Origin: Azoarcus olearius
GTDB lineage: Bacteria > Pseudomonadota > Gammaproteobacteria > Burkholderiales > Rhodocyclaceae
DNA length: 64,000 nucleotides
NCBI RefSeq assembly: GCF_001682385.1
Contig: NZ_CP016210.1
Span: forward strand, 3,782,001 to 3,846,000
Reading direction: 5' to 3'
The stretch's first letter is position 1. Each line of letters begins with the position of its first letter. The notes under the pieces were generated by a model that was not told the origin of the DNA, ran no database searches, and saw only the letters and a program-made list of their open reading frames with translations. The position numbers and the translations under genes were made by a program. Of this stretch, positions 7,867 to 19,154 are shown piece by piece.

Positions 7867-8193
7867 TCACCCCCAGATTTCGGCCGGAACCTTCAGCCGC
7901 TCGACCGGCGTGCCGCCGATCAGGTGCTCGTCGATGATGGTGCCCACGTCGGCCGCGGTGACGCCGCCGTACATGACCGCGTCGGGATAGACCAGCACGC
8001 TGGGGCCGGCCATGCAGGGGCCGAGGCAGCCGGTGTTGGTCACCGCGAATTCATTCCACAGGTTGCGCGCCTGAAAGGCTTCGAGGAAGGCCTGATGGAC
8101 CTCGCCACAGCCCTTTTGCTGACAGGAACCGCGGGGATGGCCGGGCGGACGGCCCTGGACACAGACGAGGACGTGTTTTTTTGGCTTCGGCAT
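7867..8193 (-). CDS. thioredoxin-like [2Fe-2S] ferredoxin (Shethna protein I type)
   Basis: 108 aa. The four cluster ligands expected of this family are in place: C11 and C24 near the N terminus (HVLVCVQGRPPGHPRGSC), then C56 and C60 in NTGCLGPCMAGP; a fifth cysteine, C29, is not a usual ligand. The fold is thioredoxin-like and such proteins are dimeric. In Azotobacter and related diazotrophs they are encoded with nif genes and may protect or donate electrons to the nitrogenase system. It is the first gene behind a clear -24/-12 promoter and overlaps or abuts nifZ. Confidence 0.9.
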   Translation of the reverse strand: MPKPKKHVLVCVQGRPPGHPRGSCQQKGCGEVHQAFLEAFQARNLWNEFAVTNTGCLGPCMAGPSVLVYPDAVMYGGVTAADVGTIIDEHLIGGTPVERLKVPAEIWG

Positions 8194-8231
8194 GACGCGC
8201 TCCTTGCAGGCGTTGGGTTCATGGCAAGGAA

Positions 8232-8247
8232 AGCAAGCCGGGTGCCA
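8232..8247 (-). promoter_or_regulatory. sigma-54 (-24/-12) promoter of the fdx-nifZ-nifX-like-modD operon
   Basis: Read on the minus strand the sequence is TGGCAC-CCGGC-TTGCT, a full match to the RpoN consensus TGGCAC-N5-TTGCW. It lies about 40 bases upstream of the ferredoxin start codon, as expected. RpoN promoters need an activator such as NifA. Confidence 0.85.
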
Positions 8248-8278
8248 CGGGTAAAATCGCGTTGTTTCAAGGAGTTGG

Positions 8279-8316
8279 AAAAGGCCGTTTGTCGGGTGTG
8301 CGACAAACGGCCTTTT
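8279..8316 (-). terminator. intrinsic terminator of the pirin gene, containing a NifA-site-like dyad
   Basis: A perfect 16-bp inverted repeat, AAAAGGCCGTTTGTCG with a six-base loop GGTGTG, ends in a T run on either strand. It sits 33 bases after the pirin stop. At 8290-8305 the same hairpin reads TGT-N10-ACA, the NifA upstream activator pattern, about 45 bp upstream of the -24 element. Confidence 0.85.
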
Positions 8317-8348
8317 GCGCGTAGGACAAGGGTGACGCAGCCTGCGGG

Positions 8349-9233
8349 TTACGCCGCCTCGCCCAGCCGGCCCTCGCGGAAATCCGCCAGTGCCTGATAG
8401 ATCTCCTGCTCGGTGTTCATCACGAAGGGACCGTACTGCGCGATCGGCTCGTTCAGCGGCCGGCCCGCGATCAGCAGCGCACGCGCGTCGCCGCCCACCG
8501 CTTCCAGCACCACGCCGTCGCGTTCGGCGGCGTTGGCCAGGATCGCCATGCGCTGCGCCGGCACCCGGGTTTCCGCCACCTGCACGCTACCGCGATAGAC
8601 ATACACGAAGGCGTTGTGCGCCGCCGGCAGCGTCTGGCTGAAGCGGGCGCCGGCGGGCAGGTGGAGGTCGAGATACAGCGGCGCGGTGGCTTCGCGGGTG
8701 ACCGCGCCTTCCACACCGTGGCTGCTGCCGGCGATCACCGCCGCCGCGACACCCGCCTCGGTGAGGAAAGACGGCAACTCGGCCGCACCGAAGTCGCGGT
8801 ACCAGGGCGCGCTCATCTTCTCGGCCGCCGGCAGGTTGAGCCACAACTGGAAGCCTTCCATCACGCCGTCTTCCTGCTGCGGGATTTCGGAATGGATCAC
8901 GCCGCGGCCGGCCGTCATCCATTGCACGCCCCCGTTCTCCAGCAGGCCTTCGTGGCCGGCGCTGTCGCGGTGGCGCATGCGCCCGGCGATCATGTAGGTG
9001 ACGGTTTCGAAGCCACGGTGCGGATGGTCCGGAAAGCCGGCGATGTAGTCGTCCGGATTGGCGCTACCGAAGGCGTCGAGCATCAGGAAGGGGTCGAGCC
9101 GGCGCTGCAGCGGCTGTGTGAGCACGCGGGTGAGCTTGACCCCGGCGCCGTCGGAGGTCGGCATGCCGGCCACCAGACGCTCGACGGCGCGCGGGCGGAG
9201 GACGGTTTCACTGGGGCGGACGCTGGTGTTCAT
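8349..9233 (-). CDS. pirin family protein
   Basis: 294 aa bicupin. The metal site of the N-terminal cupin is complete: H70 and H72 in FPDHPHRGFETVTYM, and H114 and E116 in GVIHSEIPQ. Bacterial pirins of this kind include YhhW-type quercetin 2,3-dioxygenases and redox-sensing co-regulators; the substrate cannot be read from sequence. The gene is followed by its own terminator and preceded by azoR on the same strand, 60 bases away. Both products relate to quinone or flavonoid redox chemistry in other species, but co-function here is only a suggestion. Confidence 0.88.
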   Translation of the reverse strand: MNTSVRPSETVLRPRAVERLVAGMPTSDGAGVKLTRVLTQPLQRRLDPFLMLDAFGSANPDDYIAGFPDHPHRGFETVTYMIAGRMRHRDSAGHEGLLENGGVQWMTAGRGVIHSEIPQQEDGVMEGFQLWLNLPAAEKMSAPWYRDFGAAELPSFLTEAGVAAAVIAGSSHGVEGAVTREATAPLYLDLHLPAGARFSQTLPAAHNAFVYVYRGSVQVAETRVPAQRMAILANAAERDGVVLEAVGGDARALLIAGRPLNEPIAQYGPFVMNTEQEIYQALADFREGRLGEAA

Positions 9234-9293
9234 GGCACGACTCCCTTCGCTGGGCGCCGGGGCACGGAGGCCCGGCGCGGGTGAGTGGATGGA

Positions 9294-9896
9294 TCAGGCG
9301 GCGAGCACGGCGTCGAGGTCGGCCGCGGCCTGGGCGAAGCCCTTGGCCGCCGCCTCCGGCCCCATGTTGAGCCCTTCGGCGTAGATGAAGCGCACGTCGG
9401 TGATGCCGAGGAAGCCCAGCACCGCCTTCAGGTACGGCACCTGGGTGTCGAGCGGCGAACCGCGGTACTGGCCGCCGCGGGCAAGCGCGACATAGACCGT
9501 CTTGCCCTTCAGCAGGCCTTCGGGACCGTTGGCGGTGTAGCGGAAGGTGACCCCCGCGCGGGCGATGGCGTCGATCCAGTTCTTGAACTGGGCGGTGACG
9601 GTGAAGTTGTACATCGGCACGCCGAGCACCAGCACGTCGGCCGCCTGCACCTCCGCGATCAGCGCGTCGCTCGCGGCAACACGCGCCGCCTGATCCGCGC
9701 TGCGGCTCTCGACCGGGGCGAACAGCGCGCCGAGCGCGGCTTCGTCGAGTACCGGCACCGGGTTCTTCGCCAGGTCGCGCACCGTCAGGGTGGCGTCGGG
9801 GTTGGCGGCGAGCAGGCGGGTGGTGACGTCGTTGGCGACGCGGGTGGAGTTGGCGCCTTCGCTGCGCGCGCTGGAGTTGATCTGGAGGATGTTCAT
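9294..9896 (-). CDS. azoR: FMN-dependent NADH:quinone/azo reductase
   Basis: 200 aa, the usual AzoR length, from the ATG at 9896 ([19 protein letters not shown]), where the flavodoxin-like phosphate-binding loop begins. [28 protein letters not shown] near 95-122 and LARGGQY near 140 are the characteristic FMN-binding stretches. It reduces quinones and azo compounds by two-electron transfer, protecting against quinone stress. A LysR regulator is encoded divergently, 108 bp away, and is the likely controller. Confidence 0.93.
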   Translation of the reverse strand: MNILQINSSARSEGANSTRVANDVTTRLLAANPDATLTVRDLAKNPVPVLDEAALGALFAPVESRSADQAARVAASDALIAEVQAADVLVLGVPMYNFTVTAQFKNWIDAIARAGVTFRYTANGPEGLLKGKTVYVALARGGQYRGSPLDTQVPYLKAVLGFLGITDVRFIYAEGLNMGPEAAAKGFAQAAADLDAVLAA

Positions 9897-10004
9897 GGCG
9901 GTGGCCTCTCGGTGTCGTCGGGGTTCGGGGTGCTGCGATGGATGCACTTTATTCCGATCAAAAACCGCTAAAAACCCGGACAAACGGATAACATTGTTCC
10001 CTCC

Positions 10005-10928
10005 ATGGAACAATTCGACGCCAATGATCTGCTGATCTTTGCCCGCGTGGCCGAAGGCGGCAGCTTCAGCCGCGCGGCCGAGCGCCTTGGTCTGCCCAAG
10101 TCCACCGTGTCGCGCCGGATCACGCTGCTGGAAGAACGGCTGGGCGAACGGCTGATGCTGCGCACCACGCGCCGACTGTCGCTCACCGACTTCGGCCAGC
10201 ATCTGCTGGAACACGCGCGCCAGCTCGCCGCCGAGGTCGATGCCGTCGCCAGCCTCGCCCAGCACCGCCAGGCGCAGCCAAGCGGACGCCTGCGCGTCTC
10301 GATGCCGGCCGATTTCGCCAACCACCTGCTGCTGGACATGCTCGCCGCCTTCGTCGCGCTGCACCCGGCCATCAGCCTGGATCTCGACCTGTCGCCCCGG
10401 CGGGTGGACCTGATCGGCGAGAACTTCGACCTGGCGATCCGCATCGGTGACCTGCCGGACGACGCCTCGCTCGCCGCGCGGCGCATCCGCAGCTTTCCGA
10501 TCAGCCTGTATGCCGCGCGCGACTACCTCGCCGAACGTGGAACGCCGCGGGTGCCGGACGACCTGATGCGGCACGAGGCGCTGCGCCTGTTCGGCCGCAG
10601 CGGCGAACCGACGCCGTGGCGTCTGCTCAACGGCGAGCAGCACTGGGAAGGTCTGCCACCGGGCCGGATCACCGCCAACTCACCGGAAACACTGATCCAG
10701 CTCGCCCGCGCCGGACAGGGCATCGCGGCGGTGCCCGACTACTTCGCGGTGGCCCACGTGCGCCGCGGCGAGTTGCTGCGCGTGCTGCCCGAGTGGAGCC
10801 TGCCGGCCAACACCGCGTGGGCGGTATTTCCCGGGCGCAAGCTGATGCCGGCGCGCACCCGCGCCTTCCTGGACATGGTGCTGGCGGCGCTGCCCGACGA
10901 CGCGCCGCGCGCGCCCTCGCCCCGCTGA
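10005..10928 (+). CDS. LysR-family transcriptional regulator
   Basis: 307 aa. The N-terminal winged helix-turn-helix is at about 8-65 ([50 protein letters not shown]). The rest is a two-lobed effector domain including the [22 protein letters not shown] stretch typical of the CrgA/AaeR-like subgroup. It is divergent from azoR across a 108-bp gap holding an AT-rich tract (about 9948-10000) that stands out from its GC-rich surroundings. LysR proteins usually control their divergent neighbour, so azoR is the most likely target. Confidence 0.9.
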   Translation: MEQFDANDLLIFARVAEGGSFSRAAERLGLPKSTVSRRITLLEERLGERLMLRTTRRLSLTDFGQHLLEHARQLAAEVDAVASLAQHRQAQPSGRLRVSMPADFANHLLLDMLAAFVALHPAISLDLDLSPRRVDLIGENFDLAIRIGDLPDDASLAARRIRSFPISLYAARDYLAERGTPRVPDDLMRHEALRLFGRSGEPTPWRLLNGEQHWEGLPPGRITANSPETLIQLARAGQGIAAVPDYFAVAHVRRGELLRVLPEWSLPANTAWAVFPGRKLMPARTRAFLDMVLAALPDDAPRAPSPR

Positions 10929-11054
10929 ACGCAGGCCGACGATGCGGGCTCGGGGGAGGGCGGAACTTTCACCGCGCCACGGCGACGAAGCCCGGCCCGC
11001 GCGCCTCACCTACAATCGCGTCCGCACCCCGAACAACCACGCCCGCTCTCACCC

Positions 11055-11555
11055 ATGATCGCCCTCCCCCGCAACCGCCGTCCGCTCTTTCTCGCCGTGT
11101 TCGCCTACTGCGCGGCGCTGCTCGCCTTCGGGCTCTACCTGCAGCACTACCAGGGCATCGAGCCGTGCCCGATGTGCATCATGCAGCGCTATGCATTCGC
11201 ACTGGTGGGCGTGATCGCGCTGGTCGCCGGCCTGCACGGACCGCGCGGCGCGGGCGTGCGCGTGTATGGGGGACTGCTGTTGCTCGCGGCGCTGGCCGGC
11301 GGCAGCGTCGCCGCGCGCCAGACGTGGATGCAGCTCTACCCGCCGGAAATTCCGGAGTGCGGGCCAGGGCTGGAATACATGCTGGAGAGCTTTCCGCTGA
11401 CTTCGGCGCTGCCGATGATCTTCCGCGGCGCGGGCGACTGCAGCGCGATCGACTGGACCTTCCTCGGCCTGTCGCTCGCCAACTGGTCGCTGCTCAACTT
11501 CGGCGCCGCGGCGCTGCTCGCGCTGTGGCTGCTGTTCGGCCGCCGCGTCCGCTGA
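11055..11555 (+). CDS. dsbB: disulfide bond formation protein B
   Basis: 166 aa inner-membrane protein with four hydrophobic segments. Both redox pairs are present: C38 and C41 (EPCPMCIMQRY, first periplasmic loop) and C102 and C129 (PPEIPECGPG and GAGDCSAIDW, second loop). It reoxidises DsbA and passes electrons to ubiquinone. The R45 of QRY, which binds quinone in the family, is conserved. It stands alone between the LysR gene and a convergent PilZ gene. Confidence 0.95.
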   Translation: MIALPRNRRPLFLAVFAYCAALLAFGLYLQHYQGIEPCPMCIMQRYAFALVGVIALVAGLHGPRGAGVRVYGGLLLLAALAGGSVAARQTWMQLYPPEIPECGPGLEYMLESFPLTSALPMIFRGAGDCSAIDWTFLGLSLANWSLLNFGAAALLALWLLFGRRVR

Positions 11556-11562
11556 AGCGGGT

Positions 11563-11871
11563 TCAGCCGACCACGCGCACGATGGCGCCGCCGATCTCGT
11601 AGCGGCCGTCGCCGAGCGCGTGACAGCGCTTGACCTGCAGTTTGGTCACCAGCGGCGGGCGGTCCACCCGGGCGCCCGGCGAGGCCACCATGACCTCGAT
11701 GACCTCCTGCTCGCCCGGCACGTAAGCCGCGCGCAGCGTCATGCCGCTCACGCTCAGTTCCACGCATTCGGCCGGCACCGCCTCACCGCTGCGCAACAGG
11801 ATGGACGCCGAGCAGCCGAGCGGAATGCGGCGGTCGAGACGGCGTTCCGGAGGAGCGGTGCGATCGTTCAT
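11563..11871 (-). CDS. PilZ-domain protein, putative c-di-GMP receptor
   Basis: 102 aa from the ATG at 11871. The first PilZ motif is the arginine-rich ERRLDRRIPL (residues 9-18; the RxxxR pattern is met by R11/R15-type spacing) and the second is the ELSVSGMTL stretch (D/NxSxxG-like, with V for the usual D/N neighbour). PilZ domains bind c-di-GMP and modulate motility, exopolysaccharide or pili. A c-di-GMP enzyme is encoded about 9 kb away, but no physical link is implied. The gene ends 8 bases from the convergent dsbB. Confidence 0.75.
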   Translation of the reverse strand: MNDRTAPPERRLDRRIPLGCSASILLRSGEAVPAECVELSVSGMTLRAAYVPGEQEVIEVMVASPGARVDRPPLVTKLQVKRCHALGDGRYEIGGAIVRVVG

Positions 11872-11982
11872 GGATATGCCCGAAGCGATAGTGTGGCCGA
11901 CGATTGTAGCGCGCCGCCGCGGTACCGCTCGTGCTCGTGTGCGCGGGCCGTGGAACCGCACACGGCCGCTCCGCCTCGGGGC

Positions 11983-12197
11983 TCAGCGGCAGCCCTCGGG
12001 CACGCCGAGCCGGCGCAGGATATTGACCAGCGGGCAGAACCCGGTGAAGCCGCTCTGGAACAGGTTGGCGCCGACAAAGGCGGTGAACCACAGGAAATTC
12101 GGGCTGACGAACAGCGGTGAAGCGGCCACGCCGAGCGCGAGCGACAGCAGCACGAAGGCACCTGCAACGATGCGGACATAGCGTTCGGTGGTGAGGG

Positions 12198-12201
<4 letters not shown>
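11983..12201 (-). CDS. DUF2892 small membrane protein (YgaP membrane-domain type)
   Basis: 72 aa. Two hydrophobic segments are visible (IVAGAFVLLSLALGVAAS, about 10-27, and LWFTAFVGANLFQSGFTG, about 37-54), followed by FCPLVNILRRLGVPEGC. This is the pattern of the DUF2892 domain that is fused to rhodanese in E. coli YgaP and stands alone in many sulfur- or metal-stress operons. The ATGA overlap with the RND permease stop makes it the third gene of that operon. A role in sulfide/persulfide or metal handling is inferred from the family only. Confidence 0.82.
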
Positions 12202-15475
<3,274 letters not shown>

Positions 15476-15476
<1 letters not shown>

Positions 15477-16540
15477 CACTTGCCCTGCCGCGCGCGGGCG
15501 ACGATGCCGGCCTGCACCGGATCGAGCGCCACGACATCGCCCTCGCCCAGGCCGGCGAGCACCTCGACGGCGGGACGTCCGGTGTCGTCGCTGATCGTAT
15601 CGCCCAGGCGAAGCTGGCGCAGGCTGAAGCCGCCCCGCCCTTCCGCCACATACACCGCGGTCAGCTCGCCCCTGCGCAGCACGGCGGCGGCAGGCACGGT
15701 GAGACGGCGGGTTGCAGCCGAGAGGAAATGGACGCGGGCATAGGTGCCCGGGACCACGTCATTACTGCCCGGCGGCAGCTCCACCCGCACCCGCACGGTG
15801 TGGGTGCGCGCGTCTGCCGCCGGCAGCACGGTGACGCTCGCGGCCTCGAACACCCGCTGCTGGCCCGGCAGCTCGATGCGGGCCTTCACGGGGCCGGTGC
15901 CGAGCTGGGCGAGGCGTTGCTGCGGCAGATCGACCACGGCGCGCAAGGCTGCGGGATCGTACAGGGTGAGCAATTCGCGCCCGGGCTGGGCCATTTCCCC
16001 GGCCTCGATGTAGCGCGCGGCGATCACGCCGGCGAACGGCGCAGCCACCACGGCGTGGCCCTGGACGCTTGCCGCCTGCCCGCGGCCCGCACGCGCGGCG
16101 CGCAGCTGCGCGGCAGCGGCATCGAAGGCCGCCTGGGCCTGGTCGAGCACGGCCTGGCTCACGAATTTGCGCTCGAACAGGCTCCGGCTACGGGCAAGGT
16201 TGGCGCGCGCCTCGGTCAACCCGGCCTCGGCGCGTGCCACGTCGGCGTCGGCCGCGGCGACCGCCTGGCTGGCTTCCGCCGCGTCGATGCGCAGCAGCAC
16301 CTGGCCGGCGCGAACCGCATCGCCGGCATCCGCCGCCAGCTGCACCACGCGCCCCGGCACCTGCGCTGCCAGCGTGCTCTGCCGTACCGCCTCGATACTC
16401 GCCTCCGCGACGATTGCGCTGGCGAGCGCACGCGCGCCGATGCGCACGGTCGGAATGGCCTCTACCTCATCAGCGGAATGCGCGGACGAGGTGGCAATCA
16501 GCAGGGACAGCAGCAGGGCAAGCGGGCGCGGGATCATCAT
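15476..16540 (-). CDS. RND efflux periplasmic adaptor (membrane fusion protein)
   Basis: 354 aa. A Sec signal peptide covers residues 1-23 (MMIPRPLALLLSLLIATSSAHS). The lipoyl halves flank a coiled-coil hairpin (about 80-145, ADADVARAEAGLTEARANLARS and following), then a beta-barrel and membrane-proximal domain. It bridges the inner-membrane pump and a TolC-like channel that is not encoded here. No Shine-Dalgarno sequence lies before the start; a strong promoter places the RNA start almost on the ATG (see the operator entry). First gene of adaptor-permease-DUF2892. Confidence 0.9.
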
Positions 16541-16575
16541 GCATATAAGTATATTCTTATATGCACAAGTTTCAA
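16540..16575 (-). promoter_or_regulatory. promoter with overlapping palindromic operator of the RND operon
   Basis: On the minus strand TTGAAA (16575-16570), a 16-base spacer and TATACT (16553-16548) form a good sigma-70 promoter whose start site falls next to the ATG at 16540. A perfect inverted repeat with 10-bp arms, TGCATATAAG and CTTATATGCA (16540-16549 and 16556-16565), covers the -10 box. An AT-rich dyad of this kind is typical of ArsR/SmtB-family repressor sites. No such regulator gene is nearby. Confidence 0.75.
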
Positions 16576-16586
16576 GACAGCCGCGT

Positions 16587-16991
16587 TCAGCCCCGGCAGC
16601 GCTCCGCGTAGGCCGCGATCGCGTCGATGACGGCGTCGGCCTCGCCGACCGCGCCGGCCAGTTCGATGCGGCAGCGCGGATGCTCGGCGGCGGCAGTGGC
16701 GACCAGCGCCGGAACATCCCGCTTCAGATGACCGCCTTGGGCGAGGAACACCGGCACGACGAGGATGTGGCGCGCGCCGTCAGCCACCGCCGCGGCGATC
16801 GCTTCCGGCAGCGAGGGGCTCATGAGTTCGAGAAAGGCCAGCTCCACCCGCGGCGGGTTGGGCGCGGCCAGCATGCGCGCCCGGATGCGCTGCATCGGCC
16901 CGGCCCATTGCGGGTCGCGCGCGCCATGGCCGAACAGCAACACGGTGTCGGCCGGCGTTGCCGCCTGCCCGCTTGGCATCGTCGCGCTCAT
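16587..16991 (-). CDS. cbiX: CbiX/SirB-like chelatase
   Basis: 134 aa, the single-domain length of short CbiX-type sirohydrochlorin chelatases. The metal-binding histidines are H22 in LLFGHGARDPQW and H88 in FLAQGGHLKRD. The family inserts cobalt or iron into sirohydrochlorin for cobalamin or siroheme. The ATG overlaps the stop of tcdA (ATGA). No other corrin or siroheme gene is in view, so the metal cannot be assigned. Confidence 0.85.
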   Translation of the reverse strand: MSATMPSGQAATPADTVLLFGHGARDPQWAGPMQRIRARMLAAPNPPRVELAFLELMSPSLPEAIAAAVADGARHILVVPVFLAQGGHLKRDVPALVATAAAEHPRCRIELAGAVGEADAVIDAIAAYAERCRG

Positions 16992-17824
16992 ACGTTTGCT
17001 CCCGCTTCGGCCGCGACCGGCTTCGCCACCAGCCGGTCGATTGCGCGGGCGGCGAGAAACAGCCCGACGCTCGCCGTCACCGCCATGCTGGAACCAAAGC
17101 CCGCGCAGGCGAGCCCCTGCGGCCCGCGGCCGGTCTCGCAGCTTGCCGCCGGGTAGCGTAGCGGCTCGCTGGAGTACACCACTTCGATGCCGAACTTCTT
17201 GCCCGCCGCGCGCGGAAAAGCGTGGTCGCGCCGCAGCGTGGCCCGCACCTTGGCCAGCAGGGGGTCCTGCTCGGTGGCGACGAGGTCGGCAACACGGATG
17301 CGGCCCGGGTCGCGCTTGCCGCCGGCGCCGCCGGCCATCAGCAGCGGCAACCGGGCGCGCCGGCAATGGACCGCCATCGCAACCTTGGCGCGGACGTTGT
17401 CGATGGCGTCGATGACGAGGTCGAACTCGCGCAGCAGCGCAGCCACGTTGTTCGGCTCGACAAAATCCTCCACGGTATCGACGCGGGCGCGCGGATTGAT
17501 GCCGCGGATGCGTTCGGCCATTGCCTGGACCTTCGCCTGCCCGAGGGTGGCATCGAGCGCGTGCGCCTGGCGGTTGATGTTGGATTCGGCCACGTGGTCG
17601 AGATCGATCAGCGTCAGACGGCCCACGCCGCTGCGCGCCAGCGCTTCCGCCGCCCACGAACCGACGCCGCCGATTCCGACCACACAGACGTGGGCCAGAT
17701 TCAGGCGATGAAGGGCGGCATCGTCGTACAAACGCGCGATGCCGCCGAAACGGCGGCCGCCGTCGGCCTCGGCGGCGACAGCCTCGTCGAGCGGGGCAAG
17801 GAGTTCGGCAGGGGAATCGGACAT
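16988..17824 (-). CDS. tcdA: tRNA threonylcarbamoyladenosine dehydratase
   Basis: 278 aa from the ATG at 17824. It is an E1/ThiF-type ATP-binding protein: VVGIGGVGSWAAEALARSGVGRLTLIDLD (about 48-76) is the nucleotide fold, and NINRQAHA follows at about 84-91. SCETGRGPQG and CAGFGSSM carry the C-terminal motifs. TcdA cyclises t6A37 of tRNA to ct6A using ATP. Transcribed together with cbiX by overlap. A longer upstream in-frame reading exists but is not supported by homology-like sequence. Confidence 0.92.
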   Translation of the reverse strand: MSDSPAELLAPLDEAVAAEADGGRRFGGIARLYDDAALHRLNLAHVCVVGIGGVGSWAAEALARSGVGRLTLIDLDHVAESNINRQAHALDATLGQAKVQAMAERIRGINPRARVDTVEDFVEPNNVAALLREFDLVIDAIDNVRAKVAMAVHCRRARLPLLMAGGAGGKRDPGRIRVADLVATEQDPLLAKVRATLRRDHAFPRAAGKKFGIEVVYSSEPLRYPAASCETGRGPQGLACAGFGSSMAVTASVGLFLAARAIDRLVAKPVAAEAGANV

Positions 17825-17855
17825 GACGGTGAGCGGAAACACAGGCGAAGCGATG

Positions 17856-18020
17856 TTACCGCAGCCGGGACGGCCGGCTGAACTCGCGTCCGCCGCTTCT
17901 CCAACGCGCGTGCTGCGCAAGGACGTCTTCGCGGGCGCAAAGACCCAGCCACCGCTGCGCGATCTCGGCGCACAAGGCGGGCGGGGGCCGCGGCACCCGG
18001 TGCAACGCAAGCCGTCGCAC
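17856..18020 (-). CDS. possible small protein, unknown
   Basis: 54 aa from a GTG at 18020 preceded by a GGCGGGG stretch; an in-frame stop lies just upstream, so it is self-contained. Third codon positions are nearly all G or C, as in the surrounding genes. It contains a hydrophobic-charged core (CAEIAQRWLGLCAREDVLAQ) and ends in an arginine-rich tail. It sits 32 bases before tcdA on the same strand. No family is recognised; it could be chance coding-like sequence. Confidence 0.3.
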   Translation of the reverse strand: MRRLALHRVPRPPPALCAEIAQRWLGLCAREDVLAQHARWRSGGREFSRPSRLR

Positions 18021-18072
18021 GGCCCCGCCGGGCTACGTCGGCGCGGCGGACAGCCCGCCTAGAGCCGGCGGC

Positions 18073-19038
18073 TTACGCCGCCGCAGCCTCCCGCACGCGC
18101 AGACTATCCAGCCAGATGCCCAGCCCCTGGGCGTTCAGTTCCAGATCGAGCTGCATCAGGTCGACGCTCGCCTCCTCCCCCAATGCCCAGCCTTGCCGCG
18201 CGGCCTCCTCGCGCACCACCTGCTCCAGCCCGGCGAGGATCTCGACGTGGCGCGCGACGCCCTCGCCGCGCGCAGCGCGCGCTACCGCGACGAAAGTGTC
18301 GATCAGGCGGTGCATGTCCGCACCCAGCCGGGCGGGTTCGCCCACCCGGCTGTAATGCGTGAGGTACAGCGCCTGCGGCTCGCACGCCAGCATGCGGTCG
18401 ACAGACGCATGCATCGCACCCGGGTCGAACTGCGTCGGCGTGGTGGTGGGCAGGATGAAGGCGCGCCCATCGACGTCGAGATCGCGGTAGGAGATACCGA
18501 ACGCGTCGCCGGTGAACAGCGCCTGCGCGAATTCATCGTGCACGCAGATGTGGTGGCGCGCGTGGCCCGGCACGTCGAGGACGTGCAGTGCGCGTCCGCC
18601 CAGTTCGACCGTGAGGCCGTCGGTGGCGGGAACGATGCGCTCCTCCGCCACCGGTACAAGCCGGCCATAGAGCTGGAACGCGCGCTCCGGCCCGTAGACC
18701 GCCATCGTCCCTTCCCACAGCCGGGCCGGGTCCACCATGTGGCGCAGCCCGCGCGGATGAACCAGCAGACGTGCGGCAGGGAAGGCGCACATCAGGCTGC
18801 CGGCGCCGCCGGCATGGTCGAGATGGACATGGGTGAGAATGACCCAGTCCACCTTGTCCGGGGCAATGCCGAGCGCCGCGAGCACCGCCAGCACGCGTGG
18901 CACCGAGGCGTTCGTGCCGGTGTCGACCACCGCGGCCCGCCCGCGGTGGACAATCAGATGTATCGCCGCCAGCTGTGGCCGTCCGTAGCCGGAGTCCACC
19001 GCGTAAATACCGTCCGGATGGGCGATCACGTCTTGCAC
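18073..19038 (-). CDS. MBL-fold metallo-hydrolase
   Basis: 321 aa. The binuclear metal motif is intact: THVHLDHAGGAG (about 80-91), with further ligands in LDVPGHARHH (about 165-174), FTGDAFG (near 190) and YLTHYS (near 238). Family members include glyoxalase II-like thioester hydrolases and lactonases; the substrate is not evident. The GTG at 19038 is chosen since GGGAGGAG lies just upstream, whereas the alternative TTG 12 codons earlier has none. A TATAAT at 19079-19074 lies about 35 bases upstream. The C-terminal helical extension (about 215-321) is unusual for a plain MBL hydrolase. Confidence 0.85.
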   Translation of the reverse strand: MQDVIAHPDGIYAVDSGYGRPQLAAIHLIVHRGRAAVVDTGTNASVPRVLAVLAALGIAPDKVDWVILTHVHLDHAGGAGSLMCAFPAARLLVHPRGLRHMVDPARLWEGTMAVYGPERAFQLYGRLVPVAEERIVPATDGLTVELGGRALHVLDVPGHARHHICVHDEFAQALFTGDAFGISYRDLDVDGRAFILPTTTPTQFDPGAMHASVDRMLACEPQALYLTHYSRVGEPARLGADMHRLIDTFVAVARAARGEGVARHVEILAGLEQVVREEAARQGWALGEEASVDLMQLDLELNAQGLGIWLDSLRVREAAAA

Positions 19039-19154
19039 CTTGGTCTCCTCCCTCGTTCGATTGATTTTGCGCAATTATATCTGCCGCACCCGGCGGTCCC
19101 GGGCCATCACAAGCGACGTTACACTACCGGCCTCGCTTACCTGCCGTAGCCGCC

